64,000 nt of DNA from Zantedeschia hybrid cultivar (lineage: Eukaryota; Streptophyta; Magnoliopsida; Alismatales; Araceae). The stretch lies in the NCBI GenBank assembly GCA_030544215.1, contig JARZZO010000012.1, positions 40,525,194-40,589,193 of the forward strand. Reading direction: 5' to 3'. A model generated the notes under the pieces. That model made no database searches and was not told the origin of the DNA. It saw only the letters and a program-made list of their open reading frames with translations. Below are positions 23,236-34,800 of this stretch, in pieces. Made by a program: the position numbers and the translations under genes. Each line of letters opens with the position of its first letter. Position 1 is the first letter of the stretch.

Positions 23236-23539
23236 TAATTAGCGTCGCCCACTCACGACGCCATTTAGATTCCTAGCCGAAATCAGTTCGGAATTAAATT
23301 TTTAAATTCAGATATATTTAACTGAATAGCGTCGCCATAAGAAGATACCATTTAAGTCTTAATCCGTTTGGGTTTACGATTTTTAATTCGAATTAATTTC
23401 CTAATTATCTAAAGGACGTCACCCTTAGGAGACGCGATTTAGGTTTCCTAATGTTTTTCGGTTTCCTTGTCGGATTTCCTTTCTATTTTGGCCACTTTAA
23501 TTAACCAAATGGCATCCTGTCTAGGCGACGCTATTTGGC
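23236..23539. repeat. GCGTCG-type hairpin array in Gypsy2 LTR (four units)
   Basis: Units near 23236-23270 (AGCGTCG...CGACGCC), 23327-23355 (weaker), 23409-23443 (CTAAA..GACGTC...GACGCGATTTAG) and 23503-23539 (CCAAAT..GGC...GCGACGCTATTTGG). The core GCGTCG/CGACGC, the 8-10-base loop and complementary AT-rich outer arms are the same design as in the chromovirus LTR. Confidence 0.7.
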
Positions 23540-23681
23540 AGTTTCCTGATAAACATGATTTGGTCGAGATAATACGGTTTCTGAAGTTGGGAAGGTTGCT
23601 AATTCCTCCATGATCATCCAAGGTAAGTCCGACTGCGGGAGAGAGTTCTATTAATGCCCTAAACACCCTTAAACCTATTCA

Positions 23682-23689
23682 TATAAATA
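23682..23689 (+). promoter_or_regulatory. TATA box of Gypsy2 LTR
   Basis: TATAAATA followed by CAACCCCCTTTGG, a plausible core promoter in the middle of the LTR. Confidence 0.5.
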
Positions 23690-24316
23690 CAACCCCCTTT
23701 GGACCATTGAAAAAGGTTGGCCATTGGTAATTTTGATGTTCAAGGCTAGGTGTTTGAAGACTCTAGAGGAGAAAAACGTGGACAACAAGAGAGGCTTCAT
23801 CTAAAGCTTCTTCTTCTTCATCCTCTTCATATTTGAAGCTCTTGAAAGCCAAGGCTATGGAAGAGCCAACCAACCATCTTCTTTTCCTAATTTCTTTCTA
23901 ACTTTTCATTAATTTCATACAGTTTATTCATTGTTTTTCATAGTTCATCATCATTATCATCACTTCATGTTCATACACACATCATTATTTTCCACACCCA
24001 CATGCATGTTAGGGGTTTAAAGAACAACAATCAAGTAAGTAGATTAGTTTAGTTGCATGTTTAAATTTCTTATTAGAATAGATACTACTCTACTCTAGTT
24101 CTAATTAGAATTTCTACTTTTGTTTAATCTTTCTTACGAGGTATGAATAAGAAGAAAGAAGGAAATCCAAAGAAATAACCATCAAGAAGTCAAAAGCAAG
24201 ACCATCAATTAAAGGGCTTTCTTTCTTTGGCCGGCCGAAGAGAGGGAATCAATGACTCAATCTCCTAAATTTGAATAGGTAAGCAATCAATCTTTCTTTT
24301 GAAACTTTATAGTTTC

Positions 24317-24938
24317 TGGCGATCACGTTTTCCTTAGTTTGAATAGTTTTACTATTCATCTGAACCACATGAAACTCATGAACATCACACACAATTTGAG
24401 CACCTACAGCGACGAGCGAGGAACGTGACGATATCCACTGCGACGCGATTCAAACAGTTCCTTCTTTTGTCCATTAGTCCTCAGATCATTGATTTCTTTG
24501 TTACCTATATTTATCTTATACTTCGTTAGAGGCCACCTAGGTCGTAGGTCATCTGCATTGGGGCTCACCCCCCCCTCTCATAGGAACACCTTTCTTAGCA
24601 TCTTCCCTCGGTCAGACTAGAGTGGTTGGTGTTAAGACCTTCGTAAGTCCCCAAAAGCAAGGTATTCCTCCTTGTTTATCGGGCTAGTTGTACCAATTGA
24701 AGTTTTGGTTAGTTATTCATAACGTTGTGAGAGAACCATAGAGTATAACGGTGAAAAAATTGAACTGAAACTAGGATCCTACCCCGTTGAGAGATCTTAT
24801 GTTTAACAATTCAAATAATTCAACAAAGAATCCTAAGATAACGTAACCATCCACTTGTTTGCTAATTCTTTACACAACTTGTTTGAATCTTTGTCAAAAC
24901 TTAACATCATGATGCTCTGATCAGATAGAACTCTCAGC
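24317..24938 (+). other. Gypsy2 putative primer-binding site and leader
   Basis: TGGCGATCAC at 24317-24326 matches a TGGCGACCAC tRNA-Arg-type primer site with one mismatch. About 600 bp of leader without recognisable coding follows, up to the gag ATG at 24939. Confidence 0.45.
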
Positions 24939-27346
24939 ATGGTTGCCATTGAACAAGAAGATGTGTTTGAATACGAGGGAGATGCTAATGCCCCTCGCAA
25001 TTATGATTACCATTCTAAGAATGGGGGAGATGCTAATGTCCCCATGACTCCAACTTCTTTCACGCTGAATATGAGGGAGACACTTATGTCCCCCAACAGG
25101 CTCAGTTTACCCATGACCAATATGATCCTGTTACTAATCATCCTCATGTGCATGTAATCTCCAATCCCACTTATGAAGAGACTCAAGATCAAGCTGAGCC
25201 TTCGTCTGACAACCCTCCTGATTTGGTCACTGTCTTGGGAGCCCAGGCTACCCACGTGAACTCTCAACAACTTGAGGCTATCCAATCCATTCTCAAGGGG
25301 AAAATGCTTTTGCGTTCTACTGAACCGAATCCTACAGTTCACCCCGTTAGTCATCAAGTTCCTCCTCCTCTCCATGCTTCTCCCGTTCATCAGGCCATGC
25401 AGGGTCTTCATATTTCTACTCCCCGGCCGTCTGGGCTATAACAATCTTCCTCGAGGTACCTGGCTAGACCGCATACGCCAACTCATCTAAATACCTTTGG
25501 GTATGGCAGAAGCGCTGTTGGACCTCAACCGTACTGCCCCCTTGCCCAAGTTACTCCAAGAGGCAAGCCTATCATGCTCCATCACCTCCCCCACCCCAGG
25601 TTGATCCCGTGACTCAGGCCTTACTCACGAAGATGGACCGCATGGACGAGCAGTTCAATAGTTTTAAGAATATGATGGGAGTCAAGGCTGTACCTGAGAT
25701 CACCCTCCCCAATCTGCCAGTGTTTCACTTGTCGCCTTCTGAGATGCCAGTGAATAGAAAGTACAATGGTTCTGGCAACCCATTCACTCACCTGAAGGAG
25801 TTTATGTACGAATCTTCTTTCTGGCAGAACGACAAGAGGTCACTAGCATTCTTATTCAGGAAATCATTAGAGGGACCAGCCCTCAAGTGATTTTTCTTGT
25901 TAGATTCATCTCATGTGGAAGACTATGAAGTTGTGTCAAGAAAATTTATTCAGCGATACCATGATAGAATAGCACCGTCCTTATCAATAACTGATTTAGT
26001 GGCTGAAAAGATGAAGCCCGATGAAGACTTCATCACCTATGCTGATAGATGGAGGGCTATGGCAGAGAAGATAAAAGATCACATGTCTGAGTCAGAACAA
26101 GTGAAGATGATGATTGCCAATGCAATCCCCCAGTACAAGCTAGTCCTCACATTGAACAACTTGGCTAGCATGGCGGAATTATATGAGAGGGCGCGTTATT
26201 GCCAGAAAGCTTTCAAAGATTCAACCTTCTCTAGCATCTTTGACCCCTATAGACCCAGCAGACCTCCACCTCGGAAGCCTGCCATGTCAGATTCTCCTAG
26301 CATGGGTCCCACTACTGAGGGCACACTCTCCCATGAACAGATCAACACCATGAATAATAACCAACCACAGTTCATGAGAAACCAACAGCAACAACCGCAG
26401 TACAGAGGACAGAGACAGCCGAATCAACAGGGCTTTAGGCCACCACAGCAACCATACCAGCCAGCCTACAATCAGCCTTAGCAACAGTATCGGCAGGCGT
26501 TCAACCAGCCACGTCAGCAGCCAACATACCACAATGTACCCCCCGAGGCAATTACAATCACCAGAGAAAACCTCTAGGCCCAAAGAGGGCGTCCTATCCT
26601 CAGCTCCCAGAGTCTCTAGCAGACATATTCAACGCCCTTATGGCAGCCAATGCTTTGGTCCTACCAAGGGAGAAAACTGTCTGGCCATAAAATGCTGATG
26701 CCTCCAAGAATTGTGTCTTCCATAGATAACCTGGGCATACAGTGGATGTGTGTTTCCAATTTAGGGACTACATCTATGATCTCAATGAACAATAGGGTAT
26801 TGACTGGGAGGAGATGAGAAAATATATAGCTGCCTTGAAGGCAAGAAGATCACAGCCACAGTACCTACAACAGCCGCAGCAATAGCAACAACAGATGCAA
26901 AGAGCACCAGCATAGGCAGCAGCACCATCGAACATGGGTATAGTGCAAAACCCGTTGTCGGAGCATCAAAACTAGGTTGCCCCAATTCTTACTAATAGCC
27001 AGTCTGAATGGAAGGAAGAGGAATCCTCCTTTCTCTATTCAACATGCCACATCCCGAGTACCGTCGAGCAACTGCCCCGCAGCATTCTCCGCATACCCAA
27101 GCCATAAACCATAACCGTTACGCCTATACCGACACCCGCCTACCATAGACCCACTCCACCGCCTACCTTCCTTAAACCCATTATCCCCTCCACTACCATG
27201 CCTCCACCAAATAATCCTGCGCAACCCAACCATGAACCCCTCATGCCTTCTAAACCATTGCTACACATGCCATTTCCCACATCATATGCATCAACCATTC
27301 ACCCCAATACCATACAACCCTCCAAGCCACTCATCCGCGTTCTAGC
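24939..27346 (+). pseudogene. Gypsy2 gag, frameshifts and stops, cut by copia A2
   Basis: Capsid region of a Ty3/gypsy element. The N-terminal part (24939-25600) has a short repeated acidic word (EYEGDAN / NGGDANVP) and is split over two frames. The capsid core is open at 25609-25890 and 25897-26481 in one frame, separated by a TGA that replaces the Trp of a KWFF-type stretch; it contains FTHLKEFMYESSFW, VVSRKFIQRYHDR and TYADRWRAMAEK. A Gln/Pro-rich tail follows. A degenerate C-X-H-X2-PGHT-type zinc motif lies near 26712-26750, and the PLS/PNH-like stretch before the protease is near 26950. Multiple TAG stops replace CAG. Copia A2 inserted at 27346. Confidence 0.8.
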
Positions 27347-28451
27347 TGTTAGTCTTAGGGGCCTACAAGCCAATCTGACTATGTAAATCTCGTTCATTTA
27401 TTTATATAATGGCATAATATTCATTGTGTGTAAATTGTATTAATTATCGTCTAATAATGAAGTCCGTGAATATGTGCAATAGTGATCAGATTATGATGAG
27501 ATCATACTAGTGAGACTGATCACTTAAAGACACATATTCTTAATTGTTCATAGTCGGAGGATATCTGAGAAGGACATCAGATATCCGGTTAGACTAGTAC
27601 AGATTACTCTAACTCATGCGATGAGGGTGACTGATCTCATAGTCACTTGTGTGGAGACACTAAGGCGAATCTGTAGGTGCTCATTGGAGAATGAGTTCAC
27701 TGAACTGATCCGACTGAATCGTTGGATGGTATTGTACCTCATTGTCAACCAGCTTGATTCTATTGTCGCAGTTGCGTGGATGGTCCTCGGACCTGAGACA
27801 CCAAGGACACCTTGTCGGTGGACTTATGTGCTTTGACCTTGGTTTATGAATCTCTAACCACATGATTCTAAACAGCCAAGGATCAGGTACAGCGGAATAC
27901 CGTCGAAGGGAATTGAGTGTCAATAAGGAATCATTCGCTCACGGTACAATGAGAGAGAATGCTCTAGGAAGGATGCTCAGAAGTCCTTGGCCAGGGCGGA
28001 CAATAATATCGGGAAAGGAGTTTTCCGATATTCATCAACCACATCCAATCCAAGTGAGTCGACCGGTTAGGATTTGACAGCACGCCATACCCTGAGTTGA
28101 CTCGAGAGCATTGCACGAATGAAGGATTATATCCAGGCGGTAACTGTCGGCGAAAAGGTTCCAAGAGTGGGTTACTTAACCCTAATACCTTCCGGGTTCA
28201 CGCGGTGTTGCTTGGCACCCAACGTGATCGGAGGCCCGATCGAATTCGATGTACGGCATCAATTCGATGGATTAGTTGATTAATATGAGTTATTAATTGA
28301 TTAATCAAGCCAGTTAGGAGTCACTGGGCTTATTGGGTCATTAACCGAACTGGTTATTGGGCCTAGAGGGTCACACGCAAATGATTCTCAAGGCGATGGA
28401 TAAATAAGTGGGTTATAAACCGGGAGTTTTTATAAAAAACTGCGTAGTTAG

Positions 28452-28460
28452 TATAAAATA
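28452..28460 (+). promoter_or_regulatory. TATA box of copia A2 5' LTR
   Basis: TATAAAATA followed by TAGCGAACGGGCTGAG, conserved in all subfamily-A LTRs that reach this point. A CT-rich tract follows about 60 bp downstream. Confidence 0.65.
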
Positions 28461-28764
28461 TAGCGAACGGGCTGAGCAGGCCAAGCTGTTGCTAACCCTA
28501 GCCGCCCCCTCCTTTGTTTCTCTCTCTCTCACTGGCCCCCCAGGCCAGATCCGGATCCCCGGATATGCTCTGTCGCTTCTCCGACACCCGTTCGACGAGA
28601 AATCGTCCACGCATTGCGGCGATCGTTGCGGAGACCAGCAGAGGTTTCGTGGCTGCGAAGAACGAGGAACGTGAGGATATCCGTCGCGAGGAGGATCGCG
28701 TGGACTCCGCTAGAGGCCGAGCGCTTGCACGGCTTGCGGTGTCGCACCGACGTAACCGAATGGT

Positions 28765-28782
28765 TGCGGATTCGAATCCGCA
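28765..28782. repeat. 18-bp LTR palindrome, copia A2 5' LTR
   Basis: TGCGGATTCGAATCCGCA, identical to 1753-1770. Confidence 0.9.
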
Positions 28783-28903
28783 CATGGTAATATTCGGTAA
28801 TCCGATTATTGAGGTTTTAGATTTTTCGAAACGGGAACGGATCTCCATTTTTATTTTTATTTCCGCTACCCGGGAGATCCGGAGAAACTCGAGAACCCCA
28901 ACA

Positions 28904-28920
28904 ACAGTATCAGAGGCAGG
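28904..28920 (+). promoter_or_regulatory. Degenerate primer-binding site of copia A2
   Basis: Reads ACAGTATCAGAGGCAGG where the unmutated site in copia B reads GTGGTATCAGAGCCAGG. At the right place directly after the LTR, but with several substitutions, so priming would now be weak or absent. Confidence 0.8.
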
Positions 28921-29859
28921 TTCCACTATTTCTCGTCTCGTTTCGGTCTCCGAAATTAATTTTTCATAATATTATTCCATGTTGTATATTCAATTAATTG
29001 CTGGATTCGGGTTCATATGATGAATGGAATTAATTAGATTAATTTATTCTGCAATTTTCGAAATTATTTTTGGGGTTTATTTGTGTTCTTCGTTGGACGA
29101 AGAACGGGGAGTTTTCGATGGCTTTGTTCGGGCTTCCCAAGTGTTGGGATAGAGGACTGGTCCCCAGATCGTTTGGGGAAAGTCACCGGGCCATTACTGG
29201 GCTCCTCGCCGGCGCCGGAGTGGGTGGCCTGGCGGTCAATGGCCGGCCCCTACTTCCCCCTGCTACATGGGTTTTGAAAAACCAAATTTTATAAGGTGTT
29301 TTAGGGGCTCAGATTGCTCCTTTTCGGGGGTGCTGACGGGGGCCTACCGGCACTGGGACCCTCGTCGGCGCCGGGGGCGTTGCCGGTGGCAACTGGCGGG
29401 GCCTGGACGCCAGCCGGCTGCGGCCTGCAACTCCTCCAACCGCCGGCATCCACCTAGGGTTTCTACAGGTATCGCCGGGTTGAAGATGGTGGGGGGGGTG
29501 GCGGCCCCCGAGCCGGTCCAAGGCAGTTGGACCGGCCGACCGGGAGCGCCCAGACCGGGCCAGGGGCGCCCTGAGCCAGGGGCCTAAGCCCTGGCTCGAG
29601 CCCAGGGACCTGGCTTGGCCCTGGCTCAGTCGTTTGGCTGAGCCCTGGCTCAGTAGGTGGCTAAACCCCATTTAAAACCCAATTAAACCCCTTTATTCCT
29701 TATTGGCCCATTTAATAAAATTAAAATTGGATTTTAATTTAATTCAAAATATATATTTTGAAAATTTAATTATTATTCAGTTTTATTTGATTAGGCTTTT
29801 ATTAATGATTTTGAATCATTAAGTCAATTAAGGGATTATTAATTAGCAATTAGTTGTTA

Positions 29860-30490
29860 ATTAGGGTTAATATTAGTTTAAATGTTAAATTAATTATTAA
29901 CCTTAATGTGACTAATTTAAGGAATTAACTTTAGTGGTTAATAGTTATAATCTAAATGTTAGATTTTTAATTGTTTAATCATCTAATAGTTAATTCATTT
30001 AGAGTTAATTATTAATTTAAAAGTTAAATTAATAATTAATTTTAATAAATAATTTAAGTGTTAAATTAGTAGTCTCTAATTAATTAGTGTTAATTATTAA
30101 TTTAATAGTTAAATTAATTATAACATTAATGATCTAATCTAAGAGTTAGATTAGTAATTGTTAGTTAATTAGAGTTAATTGTTAATTTAAGTTTTAAAAT
30201 TAATGATTAATTTTAAATTAACTTATCTAAGTGTTAGATGATAATTATTAATTAATTAGTGTTGATTAATAATTTAAGTGTTAAATTAGTAATTAACATA
30301 ATTAACTAATCTAAGAGTTAGATTAGTAGTTAATTAATAATTAGAGTTAATTAATAATTTAAGTGTTAAATTGATAATTAACTTTAGTGGACTAATCTAA
30401 GAGTTAGATTAGTAATTTTTTATTAATAGTCTAATTGTTAGATTATTAATATACTTTTAATCTAATTGTTAGATTGTTTAATTATTAGAA
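29860..30490. repeat. AT-rich short-palindrome array in copia A2 leader
   Basis: Perfect or near-perfect small hairpins: CTAATCTAA-GAG-TTAGATTAG at 30134-30154, 30306-30326 and 30392-30412; AATTTAA-GTG-TTAAATT at 30051-30067 and 30271-30287, among many degenerate copies. Two hairpin types alternate irregularly. Confidence 0.8.
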
Positions 30491-31349
30491 GTGTTTTAAT
30501 TTGCATGGAATAAAATGGAATTATTAATTTGGAGTGTGTGCACATGTGATGTGTGTTTTTATGCTTTTAAATTTGATTTAATTGCATGTTAAGTTAATTA
30601 AAAGTGTTTTCAAAATTCAAATATCAATTTTAATTGGATCCCAGCTTTTTGAAAGCCAAAATTATTTAATTTTTGAAAATTCTTTTATTTTAGCCATGTG
30701 ATGCGCTGAATCTTGTGTGGAATGTTTAAAACACACCGTGGTCATGGATATGCACTTTTAAATTATTCATGTGATGAATGATGTGTGGATCATGGATGCT
30801 TGAATAATGGATATTTATTATTGTTAATAATAGAGGTATGCGTACCTTTCTCTCTCTCTCAAACTCCGATGTACTTCTACCTTCCTCTCTCTTGTACTCG
30901 CCATAAGGCCTTCTTTTGTTTACATGTAAATTTAGATTTAAATGTAATATGATCGAGGCAATCGAGGAAGGAGTGAGGACGATCCACAGTTGCAACCAGG
31001 AAGGCGAAAAGAAGATCCTTTGCCTATGTGTTTGTAGGGTAGTCTAATGTAAATGTTATGTTAGATTGTGTGTGCGTTTGACTGTTGGCTCTAGTCAAAC
31101 CCACTGTGCTATCCATGACCACACTAGACATGTATGAGATGCATTGTTTTCTTTTGATTATGAATCAAAGTAGGTATAGTATTTAATAAATATATACGAT
31201 ATGTTTATATACTATCACCTAGGAGTGACCAAGATAAAAGTTATCAAAATACCCTCATTTAAAATCTAAGCCATAATATGAGTAGTTTAGAACTTACCAT
31301 GTAGTCCACCATCGTTATAGTCACAAGATTCGAATCACTTTAGGCAGGT

Positions 31350-31654
31350 TTGTTGTGCTACCACAAGGCTTGTTTAATTGTGAGGAGAGACTGTGGCTAT
31401 GGCATTAGATGCCTATTTGATCGGGGTAGAGGAACCATGTAGCTTTGTTGTGCTATCCACAAGGGCTGCATGCAAATCTATGCTCGTCTCATAATGATGG
31501 TTAGCTTATACTAAAATTAGTGACTTGTTGTGCTATCCACAAGGCCATTAAATCTCTAGAGACCGAAGCTATGATCAGATATTGTAAGGAGTTGCAAGTC
31601 CCATGAGATGGGTGCTCTTTGATTGTATTACAGTTTGTTGTGCTATCTACAAGG
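31350..31654. repeat. Four TTGTTGTGCTA(T)CCACAAGG hairpins before gag, copia A2
   Basis: Copies start at 31350, 31445, 31525 and 31635 (spacing 95, 80, 110). Each can pair TTGTG with CACAA around a CTATC or CTAC loop. The last copy ends about 190 bp before the gag ATG. Confidence 0.85.
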
Positions 31655-31843
31655 CTGTATTGCAAGTCATTGAGATTCTGATTCCCACTAGGAGACTGTC
31701 GGCGTCTTCCGTTCTCTTTAGCAGAGGGTTATACGGTCCGTCAAAAATTAATGGGAGTTAAAACTTGAACAAAAGCCCATGTCTTATTTTATATTTAATA
31801 ATTGAACATCTGCTAAAGTAGAACTTATCTCCAGTAGGGAATT

Positions 31844-34800
31844 ATGTCGTCGAATAACTCACTCCGTGGCATACTTGATGCCCTTTTGACTTACCTGATC
31901 TACTCGGATTGGCTCAGACACTTGAAGAATGTCTTCAGATCTGAGCAGATTGCCTACGCCCTTGATGCTGATCCTCATGCTGAATCGGCATTTGATGCCC
32001 ATGAAGCAGAGATGATAGCTAACGATAAAAGATCGAAGGACAAAGGTGAAAGAGTAGTAAAAGGTGACTACTACTACTGTAAGAAGCAGTATGGTTACTG
32101 GAAGAGGAACTGCAAGGAGTTCCTCAACGATAAAGCTCATGGGAAGGTGAAGCTGTCTGAAACTTCAGATATCTATATGATAGATATCAACTTGTCAGTT
32201 AGAGATTCCATATCTTGGGTATTAGATACTAGATGTGCTTCTCATGTCTGCCATGATATGCAGATGCTGACAAGTAAGCGTAAGCTGAGAAAAGGCGAGG
32301 TGGAACTGAGGCTAGGAAATGGCGCAAAAGTTGCAGCGGTTGCTGTTGGGACAGCAAACCTCAGGCTTCCATCGGGAGACGCCTTATCATTAGAAGATTG
32401 TTATTACGTTCCTAGCATAATAAAGAACATCATATCAGTATCTTGTTTAGATAAGATAGGATATAGGTTGTCTATTGAAAATAGAAGTTATTCGATTCAT
32501 TATGGTAATAAATCAATAGCTTCGACATCTTTAGTCAACGGTCTATATCTGTTAGATGTTTATTATTACAATCTTCACATTGATAATGCTCTTAAGAAGA
32601 GCAAGAACTGTGTGAACCAAGTCGACATGTGGCATTGTAGGCTTGGGCATATTGGTGAAAGTAGGTTGTAAAGGTTGCACAAGTATGATTATTTAAATGC
32701 ATTCGATTATGAATCGTTTGCGACATGTGAATCCTGCCTTATGGGAAAAATGACAAAATCTCCATTTACTGGACATGGAGAACGTGCCAAGGACATTTTG
32801 GAACAAATACATTCGGATGTATGTGGTCCCATGTCCACCTAAGCCAAAGGTGGTTTTTCATACTTCATCACGTTCACCGATGACTTCTCAAGATTCGGGT
32901 ATGTGTACTTAATAAAGTACAAGTCGGAAGCATTTGAGAAGTTCAAGAAGTTCAAGAATGAGGTAGAGAAGTAGTTAGGAAAGAGTATTAAAGTTCTTCG
33001 ATTAGATCGAGGAGGAGAATACTTGAGTACTAATTCCACACAATTCTTAAAGGATAATGGTATCCTTTCTCAGCTGACCCTTCCATATACACCACAGATG
33101 AATGGTGTATCAGAAAGGAGGAATCGCACCTTGTTGGACGTGGTGCAATCTATGATGAGCTTTTCGGGATTACCAGTGTCCCTCTGAGGGTATGCTCTAG
33201 AGTCAGCAGCATACCTACTGAACAGAGTACCCAGCAAGTCTGTGGCCTCTACTCCATATGAAATATAGAAAGGCAGAAAACCAGAAATTTAAACATGTTA
33301 AAGTCTGGGGTTGTCCTGCTCATGTAAAGAGGCATGATCCAGACAAGCTGGAGTCACGAACTAATAAATGTAGGTTTGTGGGATATCCAAAGGAAACCTT
33401 TGGATACTATTTTTATCATCCTGGTGAACAAAAGGTGTTTGTCGCAAGGAAAGCTATCTTCCTGGAAGAGGAATACCCTCTCCAAGAGGACAGTGGGAGT
33501 AAAATAGTACTGGAAGAAGTTCCAGATCCCCAAATAGCTGCATTATCATCAGATGAGGTATCAATTCTTGAATTTGTTCAGGTACACACAAATGAGCCTC
33601 GTAGATTTGGTAGATTACCTAGACTACCCGAACGATATGTGGGACATATCGCTGAAGGTGAGTTTAAGGTTGAATATAATGAGGATGATGATCCTAAAAC
33701 CTACCAGGAGGCCATAGAAGGTCTAGAAGCCGGGATATGGCGAGAAGCTATGAACTTAGAAATCCAGTCAATGTACACCAACCAAGTTTGGAACTTGGAG
33801 GACTTGCCCGAAGGTATTGTACCAATTGGAAGCAAGTAGATCTTTAAGAGAAAGATCGGTGCTGATGGACGGATCGATACTTATAAGGTAAGGTTGGTGG
33901 CAAAGGGATATCGTCAAAGGCAAGGAATTGACTATGACGAGACTTTCTCACCAGTTGCCATGATAAAGTCGATCAGAGTTCTACTCGCCATAGCTGCACA
34001 TTACGATTACGAGATTTGGCAGATGGATGTGAAGACTACCTTCCTCAACGGTAACTTTGAGGAAGAGGTATATATGATACAACCGGAAGGCTTCACATCC
34101 AAGGAATCTCCAGATAAAATGTGCAAGCTTCAAAGGTCCATCTATGGACTGAAGCAAGCTTCCCGGAGCTGGAACATAAGATTTGACGAGGCTGTCAAGT
34201 CTTGTAACTCTATTAAGAATGAAGATGAGCCTTATGTGTACAAGAAGACCAGTAGGAGTGCAGTCACTTTCTTAATTCTTTACGTAGACGACATACTACT
34301 CATTGGGAATGATGTAGCTATGATGTTATCAGTAAAGATCTGGCTGTCGAAAAACTTCTCTATGAAGGATTTGGAAGAAGCATCTTACGTATTGGGAATA
34401 TGGATCTATAGAGATAGATCAAAGAGGATGCTTGGAATGACCCAATCTTTATACATAGATACCAAAGTCAAAAGGTTTGACATGGAAAATTCCAAGAGAG
34501 GTCTCATACCGATGAGACGTAGAATTAATCTCTCAAAGGAGTAGTCTCCTAAGACTCCTGATGAGAGGGCATTCATGGATAGAGTACCCTATGCCTCTGC
34601 CATAGGATCTATCATGTATGCCATGCTATGTACACGGCCTGATGTTGCATATGCTCTAGGGGTTACGAGCAGATTTCAGGTTGATCCAAGCGAAGAGCAC
34701 TGGAAGGCAGTGAAATGTATCCTTAAGTACTTGAGAAGAACTAAGGATATATTTCTTGTCTATGGAGGAGGTGACTTGAAACTGCGAGGCTTTACTGACT

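Larger units (their letters stand above)
23118..24316 (+). repeat. 5' LTR of Gypsy2 (right boundary approximate)
   Basis: Starts TGTAGACACAC, a start common in Tat-type elements. Contains four GCGTCG-type hairpins (23236-23539), a TATA box at 23682-23689 and AT-rich U5 sequence. The right end is placed where TGGCGATCAC resembles a tRNA-Arg-type primer-binding site; the expected terminal CA is not clear, so the end could differ by some bases. Confidence 0.6.
27347..28903 (+). repeat. 5' LTR of copia A2
   Basis: TGTTAGTCTTAGG to GAACCCCAACA, 1557 bp. TATA box TATAAAATA at 28452-28460, palindrome at 28765-28782. Confidence 0.95.
28921..31843 (+). mobile_element. Long leader of copia A2
   Basis: About 2.9 kb without a convincing gene. 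Order: AT-rich start; GC-rich block about 29130-29650 rich in GCCGGC and CTGGCTC/GAGCC inverted words; AT-rich palindrome array 29860-30490; CT-rich tract near 30850; four TTGTTGTG hairpins (31350-31654); then CCGTTCTCTTTAGCAGAGGG-type sequence just before gag. The same order recurs in A1, A3 and, more loosely, copia B. Confidence 0.85.

Noticed and set aside
28761..28785. GGATTCGAATCC in LTR-A as a tRNA B-box or tRNA gene
   Set aside because: It is the centre of a perfect palindrome and no acceptor stem or well-placed A-box can be drawn.
29190..29650. GC-rich block with open frames on both strands, possible captured host exon
   Set aside because: Frames are not conserved in the A1 and A3 counterparts, codons look random, and the sequence is built of GCCGGC and CTGGCTC words.
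31350..31654. Regularly spaced 20-bp repeats resembling a CRISPR array
   Set aside because: Only four units, spacing of 80-110 bp, eukaryotic retrotransposon context and no cas genes; the repeats are hairpins of a copia leader.
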